Positions 1-5,046 of a stretch of DNA of 5,046 bases are shown here, piece by piece; within the stretch, counting starts at the first letter, position 1; the number at the start of each line of letters is the position of its first letter. The notes beneath the pieces are model-generated. The model worked only from the letters and a program-made list of their open reading frames with translations, was not told the origin of the DNA and made no database searches. Made by a program: the position numbers and the translations under genes. Origin of the DNA: Rubrivivax sp. (GTDB lineage Bacteria; Pseudomonadota; Gammaproteobacteria; Burkholderiales; Burkholderiaceae_C); assembly GCA_030693565.1 (NCBI GenBank), contig JAUYAJ010000405.1:1-5046 (forward strand). Direction: 5' to 3'.

Positions 1-384
1 GGGCGCGTCGACATGTTCTTCGACATCTCGCCGACCGCGCGTGTGCAGGTCGACGCCGGCAACGTGATGGCGCTGGCGGTGTCGTCGCGCGAGCGCCAGC
101 CCTTCCATGCCCAGGTGCCCAGCGTGATGGAAAGCGGCGTCGCGCCGCTCGACATGGAAAGCTGGTTCGGCATCTTCGCCCCCGCCGCCGTGCCGGCGCC
201 GGTGCTGGCGCGGCTGCGCACCGAGTTCGACAAGGTGATGGCGATGCCCGACGTGCAGGAGCGCTTCCGCACCCTGGGCGGCAAGCCGATGCGACTGAAC
301 GTGGCCCAGACCGAGGCGCTGATCAAGGCCGAGGTGGCAAGATGGACCAAGCTGGTGCAGGACACCGGCATCACCCTCGAATGA
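1..384 (+). CDS. Bug-family (TctC-like) tripartite tricarboxylate transporter substrate-binding protein, C-terminal part
   Basis: This is the 3' end of a gene that begins before the window; the frame is open from base 1 to the TGA at 382-384. It gives about 127 residues, against roughly 320-330 for a whole family member. The visible part matches the second half of Bug receptors: GRVDMFFD, then a segment around VDAGNVMALAVSSRER, a PSVMESGV stretch, the block ESWFGIFAPAAVPAPVL, and a C-terminal helix with a Trp (EVARWTKLVQDTGITLE). Bug proteins are periplasmic receptors for organic acids, often aromatic carboxylates; some work with TctA/TctB membrane proteins and many are orphans. Any signal peptide lies outside the window. 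The nitroreductase gene starts 13 bp downstream on the same strand, so the two are probably co-transcribed. The family is clear, but the ligand cannot be read from sequence. The ATG at 13 is internal and not the start. Confidence 0.9.
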   Translation, partial: GRVDMFFDISPTARVQVDAGNVMALAVSSRERQPFHAQVPSVMESGVAPLDMESWFGIFAPAAVPAPVLARLRTEFDKVMAMPDVQERFRTLGGKPMRLNVAQTEALIKAEVARWTKLVQDTGITLE

Positions 385-397
385 ACCACCGAACCGG

Positions 398-1003
398 ATG
401 ACTCCCGACATGACTTTCCAGCCTATGCCCGCCGCCGACCTGGCCCCCTTGTTCACCGAAGCGCGCACCCACGCCGGCTGGTGCAGCGACCCCGTACCAG
501 CCGAATTGCTGCGCCAGCTCTATGAGTTGGCGCGCATGGGCCCGACCTCGATGAACTGCCAGCCGATGCGGCTGGTCTTCGTCACCACGCCCGAGGCCAG
601 GGAGCGGCTGCTGACGGCGGTGAACCCGACCAACACCGACAAGACCCGGGCTGCGCCGGTGACCGCCATCGTCGCCTTCGACAGCCAGTTCTACGAATGG
701 ATGCCCAAGATCTGGCACAACCCGGCGGCGCGCGACAACTTCGCCGGCAACACCGCACTGGCCGAGGCCACGGCCTTCCGCAACGGTTCGATGCAAGGCG
801 CCTACCTGATCATGGCGGCGCGCGCGCTCGGGCTCGACTGCGGGCCGATGAGCGGCTTCAACAACGCCAAGCTCGACGCCGAGTTCTTCCCCGACGGGCG
901 CTGGAAGTCCAACTTCCTGTGCAACCTCGGGCGCGGCGACGTTGCCGCCGTGAAGCCGCGCCAGCCCCGGCTGGCGTTTGAAGACGCTTGCGTCGTGCTC
1001 TGA
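398..1003 (+). CDS. RutE/HadB-like nitroreductase-family FMN oxidoreductase (malonic semialdehyde reductase type)
   Basis: This 201-residue protein belongs to the compact nitroreductase subfamily that includes E. coli RutE (about 196 residues), an FMN-dependent NAD(P)H reductase that reduces malonic semialdehyde in pyrimidine breakdown. Family landmarks seen are ART-x-x-GW at residues 22-28, GPTSMNCQPMR at 48-58, the long block TAFRNGSMQGAYLIMAARAL at 125-144 followed by GLDCGPMSGF, SNFLCNLGRGD at 171-181 and RLAFEDA near the end. The length is complete. Two starts are possible: ATG 398 or ATG 410. The latter places ART where I recall it in RutE, and neither has a strong Shine-Dalgarno sequence. 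No other rut genes are visible. It sits between a Bug receptor gene and an NTF2-like gene, next to an aromatic dioxygenase operon. The true substrate may therefore be an aldehyde, enone or nitro compound from an aromatic pathway rather than a uracil product. Family confidence is high; substrate is unknown. Confidence 0.9.
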   Translation: MTPDMTFQPMPAADLAPLFTEARTHAGWCSDPVPAELLRQLYELARMGPTSMNCQPMRLVFVTTPEARERLLTAVNPTNTDKTRAAPVTAIVAFDSQFYEWMPKIWHNPAARDNFAGNTALAEATAFRNGSMQGAYLIMAARALGLDCGPMSGFNNAKLDAEFFPDGRWKSNFLCNLGRGDVAAVKPRQPRLAFEDACVVL

Positions 1004-1036
1004 CCCGGCCCCAAGCCACCGAAGAACGGAAACCAC

Positions 1037-1657
1037 ATGGACAAGGACATGATCGAGCGGCTGCGCATTCGCGAAGTCGTTGAAAACTGGGTGCTCTGGC
1101 GCGATGCCGGCGACTGGGAGCGCTTTGCCGGCGTCTGGCACGACGACGGCGTGATGATGGCAACCTGGTTCCAGGGCCCGGCGAGCGAGTTCATCCGCGT
1201 CAGCCGCGAAGGCTGGGAGCGCGGCGTCAGCATCCTGCACTTCCTGGGCGGCACCGCGATCGACCTCGCCGGTGACCGCGCCATCAGCCAGACCAAGATG
1301 ACGATCTCGCAGCGCGCCACCGTCGAAGGCGTGGCTTGCGACATCGTCTGCACCGGCCGCTTCTACGACTTCTTCGAAAAGCGCGGCGACCGCTGGGCCA
1401 TCGTGCTGCGCCAGCCGATCTACGAGAAGGACCGCCTCGACGCCATCCCGCAAGGCGTGGCACCGGTGCTCGAGGACGCTGTGCTGCAGCAGTTCCCCGA
1501 AGGCTACCGCCACCTGGCCTATGCGCAGGTGCGCATCGGCTACCCGGTCAAGCGCGACATGCCGGGGCTCAAAGGCCCCGAGGTGCAGGCGCTGTACGCC
1601 AAAGGCCAGGCCTGGCTGGCCGGCGCGGCGGTGAATACGCGCACCGACCTGGGTTGA
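1037..1657 (+). CDS. NTF2/SnoaL-like domain protein with C-terminal extension
   Basis: The 206-residue product has the pattern of the NTF2-like (SnoaL_4) alpha+beta cone fold in its first 130 residues. It has a helical N-terminus with IREVVENWVLWRDAGDWERF (11-30), VWHDDG (33-38), ILHFLGGT (66-73) after the first strands, and GRFYDFFEKRGDRWAI (107-122) as the last hairpin. Residues about 130-206 form a tail (YEKDRLD, FPEGYRHLAY, MPGLKG, WLAG) longer than a minimal domain of 120-140 residues. No signal peptide or membrane segment is visible, so it is probably cytoplasmic. Relatives include polyketide cyclases, dehydratases, isomerases and the beta subunits of ring-hydroxylating dioxygenases; no specific reaction can be assigned. 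It follows the nitroreductase by 33 bp on the same strand, suggesting one operon. ATG 1037 is preferred over ATG 1049, whose AAGGA is only one base away. A weak purine-rich ACGGAAA precedes 1037. Confidence 0.85.
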   Translation: MDKDMIERLRIREVVENWVLWRDAGDWERFAGVWHDDGVMMATWFQGPASEFIRVSREGWERGVSILHFLGGTAIDLAGDRAISQTKMTISQRATVEGVACDIVCTGRFYDFFEKRGDRWAIVLRQPIYEKDRLDAIPQGVAPVLEDAVLQQFPEGYRHLAYAQVRIGYPVKRDMPGLKGPEVQALYAKGQAWLAGAAVNTRTDLG

Positions 1658-1673
1658 CCGGGCTGACCAGACT

Positions 1674-1701
1674 GCCGGGCGGCTGCAAGCCAGCGCCCGG
1701 C
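1674..1701. terminator. GC-rich hairpin in the convergent gap (possible bidirectional terminator)
   Basis: GCCGGGC at 1674-1680 pairs perfectly with GCCCGGC at 1695-1701. The helix continues on the 5' side with GGCT (1681-1684) pairing with AGCC (1688-1691), leaving a GCA loop and a three-base bulge at 1692-1694. It lies in the 52-bp gap between two convergent stop codons, where a shared terminator would be expected. No T-run follows on either strand, so it is not a canonical intrinsic terminator. In such GC-rich DNA the stem could also be chance. Confidence 0.35.
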
Positions 1702-1709
1702 GCCGCGCT

Positions 1710-2678
1710 TCAGGGCTTGCGCACCGGGTTGTTCTTCGCGATCTCGCTCACGCTGTCGTACTCGCGCTGAACCTCGACCGCCAGCGGCTGCGGCCCCAGC
1801 CAGTCCTGGACGATGCCCATGGGCTGCAGCCGGGCGCTGATCGCCGGGTTGCGCGCCGTGCGCTCCAGCGCCGGCACCAGCGCCTGCGCCACCTCGGCCG
1901 GCACCCCGGCGGGGGCGAAGAAGGCGAACCAGACGCCCAGGATGCCTTGTTTGTGGCCGAGTTCGGTCAGCGTCGGCACCTGCGGCAGTTCGGGCACCCG
2001 GCTGGAGATCGCGATGCCCTTGAAGGCGCCGCTCTTCAGGTGGGCGCTGACGGCGCCCAGGCCCAGCACCACGCCTTCGACCTGGCCGCCGAGCGCGTCG
2101 GTCACCGCCGGCGCGGCGCCTTTGTACGGCACGGAAACGATGTCGATGCCGGCCAGCGTGTTGATGATCTGCACGCTGATGTCGCCCGCCGAGCCCGCCC
2201 CGGCGTTGCCGATGCGCACGCTGCCCGGCGCCTTCTTCGCGTGCTCGACCAGTTCGCGGAAGTTGTTGAACGGCGCTTCCTTGCGCACCACCAGGATCGA
2301 CGGCGTGCGCGAGGTCAGCGCCAGCGCCGTCAGGTCGCGCGCCGGGTCGTAGCTGGCGGTCTGGGGGTCGAACACGCGGCGTATCGTCAGCGGCCCGTTC
2401 TGCGTGAACAGTAGCGTGTAGCCGTCCTTGGCCGCGCCGACCACGCTCTGGGTGGCGATGGCGCCGCCGGCGCCGGGCCGGTTCGCCACCGTGATCGGCA
2501 CCTGCAACTGGCGCGACAACTCCTCGCTCATCGAGCGCAGCGCGGTGTCGCCGGCGTCTCCCGGCGCCAGTGGCACGACGATGGTGATCGGCGACTTCGG
2601 ATAGCCCTGGGCGATGACGGTCAGCGGCATGACGCCCAGGGCCAGCAGCGGCAGCAGTCGGATCAGGTGGCGTTTCAT
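1710..2678 (-). CDS. Bug-family (TctC-like) periplasmic substrate-binding receptor, complete
   Basis: This 322-residue protein has the usual full length for the Bug/TctC family. Residues 1-23 are a Sec signal peptide: MKRHLIR, a Leu-rich core, and VIA before a predicted cut at A23/Q24. The mature protein starts with the typical YPKSPITIVVP. Further landmarks are VVPLAPGDAGDT (34-45), NRPGAGG (66-72), KDGYTLL (84-90), a YDPARDLTALAL stretch (110-121), VPYKGAAPA (183-191) and the GVWFAFFAPAGVPAEV block (248-263). The usual Gly-Gly of the first loop reads Gly-Asp here. Bug receptors bind organic and aromatic acids in the periplasm; TphC, for terephthalate, belongs to this family. The gene is last in the minus-strand operon, 28 bp after the dioxygenase beta gene, with a good GGAGA Shine-Dalgarno. 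It probably delivers the dioxygenase substrate. No TctA/TctB genes are in the window. Confidence 0.95.
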   Translation of the reverse strand: MKRHLIRLLPLLALGVMPLTVIAQGYPKSPITIVVPLAPGDAGDTALRSMSEELSRQLQVPITVANRPGAGGAIATQSVVGAAKDGYTLLFTQNGPLTIRRVFDPQTASYDPARDLTALALTSRTPSILVVRKEAPFNNFRELVEHAKKAPGSVRIGNAGAGSAGDISVQIINTLAGIDIVSVPYKGAAPAVTDALGGQVEGVVLGLGAVSAHLKSGAFKGIAISSRVPELPQVPTLTELGHKQGILGVWFAFFAPAGVPAEVAQALVPALERTARNPAISARLQPMGIVQDWLGPQPLAVEVQREYDSVSEIAKNNPVRKP

Positions 2679-2682
2679 CGTT

Positions 2683-2686
2683 CTCC
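2683..2686 (-). promoter_or_regulatory. Shine-Dalgarno site of the Bug receptor gene
   Basis: Read on the minus strand the sequence is GGAGAACGATG, so GGAG lies four bases before the ATG at 2678. It is the clearest ribosome-binding site in the window. It supports that start codon and shows that the receptor has its own initiation signal within the operon. Confidence 0.6.
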
Positions 2687-2706
2687 AGTACAGGTTGCAG
2701 GGCAGG

Positions 2707-3198
2707 TCACAGCGGGATCACCAGCAGCGTCTCGACAGCGCGTGAATCGAGCAGCAGGCGGCGCTCGCGAAAGCAGGGCCTCGCGCCGCCGACGTCCACC
2801 AGGTCCTGGCACTGGCCGCTGGCGAACAGCTGCATCTCGCCGTCGCGCTCCATCGTGCGCACGACGGCAAAGTTCGAACGCAGCGCCAGCACGCCGTCGG
2901 GCAGGCCCTCGGCGGCGACGATCTGGACGCCGGAGACGAGGTGCCGGTAATGCTGCGGCTCGTAGATGTTGGCCTGGCGCATCGCCTTGATGCGATCGCG
3001 CAGCTGGGCCGGTGAATGGGCGTCGATCAGCGCCAGCGGCAGGCCGCGGTCGGCGTTGAAGCGCGACTGCACGGTGTAGCGGCCGCCCGGCGCGAGCAGG
3101 TCACAGATGGCCTCGACGCGGTTCTCGTCGATCGCGCGCGCCCATTCGAAGACCAGGTTCTCGACAGTGCGGAAATGTGTTTCGTGCAGCAGCGCCAT
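2707..3198 (-). CDS. Aromatic-ring-hydroxylating dioxygenase beta (small) subunit
   Basis: The 163-residue product matches the ring-hydroxylating dioxygenase beta family, an NTF2-like fold that forms the structural trimer of alpha3beta3 oxygenases and carries no iron. Diagnostic parts are an N-terminal helix with VENLVFEWARAIDENRVE (12-29), LLAPGGRYTVQSR (34-46), the RDRIKAMRQANIYE segment (67-80) followed by YRHLVSG, a central NFAVVRTMERDGEMQLFASG (109-128), and the classic ending CFRERRLLLDSRAVETLLVI followed by PL. Length is normal (about 155-190). It follows the alpha gene directly: the alpha TGA and this ATG are separated by two bases (TGAGGATG), which favours translational coupling and equal subunit supply. 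From memory the ANIYE/YRHL region resembles TphA3 of terephthalate dioxygenase and anthranilate-dioxygenase small subunits. The protein is cytoplasmic, and the specific substrate is set mainly by the alpha subunit. Confidence 0.95.
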   Translation of the reverse strand: MALLHETHFRTVENLVFEWARAIDENRVEAICDLLAPGGRYTVQSRFNADRGLPLALIDAHSPAQLRDRIKAMRQANIYEPQHYRHLVSGVQIVAAEGLPDGVLALRSNFAVVRTMERDGEMQLFASGQCQDLVDVGGARPCFRERRLLLDSRAVETLLVIPL

Positions 3199-3200
3199 CC

Positions 3201-4499
3201 TCAGAGCCCCATGTCCTGGCGGTAGGCGTGCCAGAAGTTGCGGATCGCGCGCTCGGACAGCTTGGTGTTGCCACCGCCATCCAGGTCCCGCCCGCCCATT
3301 TCGATGAAGGATTCGCCGGTGGCGCCGTCGCCGACGGCGCGGCGGATCATCTCGCAGACGGCGGCGTCTTCGACCGACACCATGCCGGCCGAGCCCGCCA
3401 GGTTGGCTTGCACCAGCCGCATGCGCGTGGTCTCTTCGTCGTCGTCGGCGAAACCGAAGTACGTCCAGACCAGGTCACACTGGCCCGGGCCCTTGGGCAA
3501 CAGCTGGCGCGTGGCCAGGCTGTTGGCGATCTGGTGCAGCACGAACGACGGGTAGGTGGTCAGGATCTGCACGCTGATGCCGTCGCCGAACTCGTCGCGC
3601 CAGGTCAGGATGCTCGGGTCTTCCAGCGTCAGCGCGTCGTTGTGCGAGCGCAGCGCGCTCGCAGTGGCCTGGTAGTCGGCCGAGTCGCGGTCGGTGTTGG
3701 CCTTGGTGTAGAAGTAGACATGGCGGCCGCTGCGGTCCAGCACCATGCCCGACTCCTGCGACTGGCGCGACAGCCCGAAGGTGCCGTAGAAGGTGTGCAG
3801 GATGTTGGCGTGGTACGAGTCGCGCGGGTTCTCGTGGTACGCCTTCCAGTTCGCATGGATGCGCTGGGTGTCGTAGCCCAGCACCTTGAGCGGGCCGCGG
3901 CAGACACGGCGGATGCCGTCGCCGACCTCGCCCAGCCAGTCTTCCAGCGCCGGCATCTGGTCGTCGAAGGTGGCGAAGACCAGGCCGCAGATCGTCGCCA
4001 CGCGCAACTTGCGCAAGCCGTGCTCGGCGTACTGGAAGTCCTTGGGCAGGCCGCCTTCACCGCGCAAGCCATGTCTGAAGGCGGCGAAGGTCAGGTCGCC
4101 CTTGAGGTTGTAGTTCCAGGCGTGGTAGACGCAATTGAGCTTGTCGGCGCGGCCGAAGGCCTCGCGGCAGACCAGGTTGCCGCGGTGTGCGCAGCGGTTC
4201 AGCATGGCGTGCACGGCGCCGTCGTCGGCGCGCGTCATGATCACCGGCAGCTCGCCGATGTAGGTGCTCTTGAACGAGCCGACCTCGGGCACCTCAACCT
4301 CGAGTCCCAGGTAATGCCAGGAGGCGCCGCGGAAGATCGCGGCCTGCTCGCGGGCATAGATGTCGCTGTCGCTGTAGACCCAGTAAGGCGCGCGCCTGAA
4401 GCCTTCGGCGGGCCAGCGCCGCGCGGCCACGGGCAGCGGCCCGCTGACGGGGCTGGCTGGGCTGGTAGGCGGTACGGTGTCGGACAAGGGGCAGTTCAT
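3201..4499 (-). CDS. Rieske non-haem iron aromatic-ring-hydroxylating dioxygenase alpha (large) subunit
   Basis: This 432-residue catalytic subunit hydroxylates an aromatic ring with O2 and electrons from a separate reductase. The Rieske [2Fe-2S] site is complete: C103-x-H105 in NRCAHRG and C123-x2-H126 in CVYHAW, 17 residues apart. The mononuclear iron site is also complete: D227 (bridging Asp) and H230, H235 in ENPRDSYHANILH, with D378 in MVSVED as probable third ligand. The C-terminus (IEMGGRDLDGG, then AIRNFWHAYRQDMG) resembles, from memory, TphA2 of terephthalate 1,2-dioxygenase. Related members are anthranilate dioxygenase and salicylate 5-hydroxylase, so an aromatic carboxylate is the likely substrate. 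ATG 4499 gives a Pro/Ser-rich leader of about 35 residues before the conserved PYWVYSD, longer than I recall for TphA2, and lacks a clear Shine-Dalgarno; a GTG at codon 24 is an alternative. It is first in the operon and divergent from the IclR gene. The electron-transfer partner is not in the window. Confidence 0.95.
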   Translation of the reverse strand: MNCPLSDTVPPTSPASPVSGPLPVAARRWPAEGFRRAPYWVYSDSDIYAREQAAIFRGASWHYLGLEVEVPEVGSFKSTYIGELPVIMTRADDGAVHAMLNRCAHRGNLVCREAFGRADKLNCVYHAWNYNLKGDLTFAAFRHGLRGEGGLPKDFQYAEHGLRKLRVATICGLVFATFDDQMPALEDWLGEVGDGIRRVCRGPLKVLGYDTQRIHANWKAYHENPRDSYHANILHTFYGTFGLSRQSQESGMVLDRSGRHVYFYTKANTDRDSADYQATASALRSHNDALTLEDPSILTWRDEFGDGISVQILTTYPSFVLHQIANSLATRQLLPKGPGQCDLVWTYFGFADDDEETTRMRLVQANLAGSAGMVSVEDAAVCEMIRRAVGDGATGESFIEMGGRDLDGGGNTKLSERAIRNFWHAYRQDMGL

Positions 4500-4568
4500 G
4501 CGCTGCAGTGTGCGTGCCGCGGCCCTGGTGCGCCAAGCCCGCTGTGCGCATAGCGCAGAATTTGACCT
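4500..4568. promoter_or_regulatory. Divergent intergenic region between the dioxygenase operon and the IclR gene
   Basis: These 69 bp must hold most of the control signals for two diverging genes. On the minus strand, a hexamer ATGACA (complement of 4570-4575, five of six matches to the -35 consensus) lies 17 bp from TATGCG (complement of 4547-4552, a weak -10). This is a plausible sigma-70 promoter for the dioxygenase operon. Its -35 would overlap the IclR start codon and its -10 would sit in the centre of the palindrome at 4545-4557. No convincing promoter or ribosome-binding site for the IclR gene is visible. The promoter call is an inference from weak matches. Confidence 0.35.
4545..4557. 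promoter_or_regulatory. Perfect palindrome TGCGC-ATA-GCGCA, candidate IclR operator
   Basis: Five-base arms TGCGC (4545-4549) and GCGCA (4553-4557) are exact inverse complements around an ATA centre. After one mismatch, a further T/A pair (4543/4559) extends the symmetry. IclR-family dimers usually bind short palindromes of about 13-17 bp near their own divergent promoters. This site begins 24 bases and ends 12 bases before the IclR ATG. It covers the tentative -10 of the dioxygenase promoter, a position suited to repression or autoregulation. Binding is inferred from symmetry and position only. Confidence 0.5.
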
Positions 4569-5046
4569 ATGTCATACCCGAACGAAGACGCGCGCAACAA
4601 GGACCGCATCGGCGGCCTGGTCAAAGGTCTGCGGCTGATCGAGGCCTTCGACGCCGCCCACACGCGCATGACGGTGGCCGAAGCGGCGCGCCGGGTCGAG
4701 ATCAGCCCGGCGTCGGCGCGGCGCTGCCTGCTGACGCTGTGCGAGCTGGGTTATGCGCAGACCGACGGCAAGCAGTACTGGCTCGGGTCACGGCGCCTTG
4801 CGCGTGGCTTATGCGTATTCGGCGTCGACGCGGCTGCCGCGGCTGCTGCAGCCGGCGCTCGACGCGATGAGCGAGCGCAGCCGCGAGTCGGCCTCGCTGG
4901 CGGTGCTGGGCGACGACGCCTGCGTGATTGCCGCGCGCTCGACGGCGCGGCGCAGCCTGCTGCTCGGGCTGGGCGTGGGCTCGCGGCTGCCGCTGCACTG
5001 CTCGGCATCGGGCCGTGTGCTGCTCGCGGCCTTGCCGGCCCGCCAG
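4569..5046 (+). pseudogene. IclR-family transcriptional regulator, frameshifted and running off the window end
   Basis: From ATG 4569 (in-frame TGA at 4563 just upstream, no clear Shine-Dalgarno) the first 75 residues form a typical IclR winged helix-turn-helix. They include a KGLRLIEAFD helix (19-28), MTVAEAARRVEISPASARRC across the HTH (34-53), LLTLCELGY (54-62) and the wing ending YWLGSR (70-75). The same frame then turns into Ala/Arg/Gly-rich nonsense. The next frame, from 4795, reads ALRVAYAYSASTRLPRLL, then SERSRESASLAVLGDD and GLGVGSRLPLHCSASGRVLL. That is exactly the start of the IclR ligand-binding domain, so one extra base lies at about 4785-4794. No stop occurs in either frame before the window end. 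The protein would sense an aromatic acid or metabolite and control the divergent dioxygenase operon, as TphR and PcaR do for theirs. It could be an inactivated gene or an intact gene with a one-base sequence error. The 3' end lies outside. Confidence 0.85.

Noticed and set aside
371..1513. 380-residue open frame on the minus strand across the nitroreductase and NTF2-like genes
   Set aside because: It spans two well-supported genes and their intergenic gap. The composition is low-complexity (Ala, Val, Gly, His, Arg) with no family motifs, so it is a GC-rich shadow.
1947..2414. Plus-strand open frame opposite the complete Bug receptor
   Set aside because: The opposite strand encodes a full Bug receptor with signal peptide and ribosome-binding site. 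The plus-strand product is His/Arg/Val-rich with no domain.
3177..4553. 458-residue open frame on the plus strand opposite the dioxygenase alpha gene
   Set aside because: It is antisense to a gene with complete Rieske and iron-site motifs. The product is Val/Ala/Gly/His-rich with no recognisable domain, as expected from the complement of a high-GC3 gene.
4562..4567. TTGACC as a -35 element on the plus strand
   Set aside because: No -10-like hexamer lies 16-18 bp downstream, and the site abuts the IclR start codon, so it would transcribe from inside the gene.
4508..4870. 120-residue plus-strand open frame over the IclR gene start
   Set aside because: It is in a different frame from both halves of the IclR sequence and its product is Arg/Ala-rich without motifs. 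The IclR frames at 4569 and 4795 explain the region.
1..5046. RNA genes, CRISPR arrays, insertion sequences, phage or attachment sites
   Set aside because: No tRNA-like cloverleaf, regularly spaced repeat, transposase motif or long terminal inverted repeat was seen. Almost all bases are in recognised genes, and no gene-free stretch exceeds 70 bp.

Overview
The window comes from a GC-rich genome (about two thirds G+C by eye), with densely packed genes and strongly G/C-biased third codon positions. Two Bug-type (TctC-like) periplasmic solute receptors sit beside a ring-hydroxylating dioxygenase and an IclR regulator. That combination suggests a beta-proteobacterium of the Burkholderiales (Comamonadaceae, Burkholderiaceae or Alcaligenaceae type). 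The assignment is inferred from gene content and base composition only.

Layout: the left third (1-1657, + strand) carries three closely spaced genes. They are the 3' end of a Bug receptor gene, a RutE-like FMN nitroreductase (398-1003) and an NTF2/SnoaL-like protein with a conserved-looking C-terminal extension (1037-1657). They converge on a minus-strand operon read leftward from 4499: Rieske dioxygenase alpha subunit (4499-3201), beta subunit (3198-2707) and a complete Bug receptor with signal peptide (2678-1710). A GC-rich hairpin lies in the short convergent gap. A 69-bp divergent intergenic region (4500-4568) separates the dioxygenase gene from an IclR-family regulator (4569 to the window end). 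It contains a perfect TGCGC-ATA-GCGCA palindrome, a good operator candidate.

Taken together, this looks like a regulated uptake-and-oxidation locus for an aromatic acid. The Bug receptor would capture the substrate in the periplasm, the two-subunit oxygenase would hydroxylate it, and the IclR protein would sense substrate or product. The alpha and beta subunits resemble, from memory, the terephthalate 1,2-dioxygenase / anthranilate dioxygenase / salicylate 5-hydroxylase group. The arrangement recalls the tph cluster of Comamonas (IclR regulator tphR, Bug receptor tphC, oxygenase tphA2A3). However, the window has no reductase or ferredoxin partner and no cis-dihydrodiol dehydrogenase, so the real substrate is open.

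The most notable anomaly is that the IclR gene is split between two frames. Its DNA-binding domain is read in one frame to about position 4793. Its ligand-binding domain continues, one extra base later, from about 4795. This is either a real frameshift mutation or a one-base sequence error.
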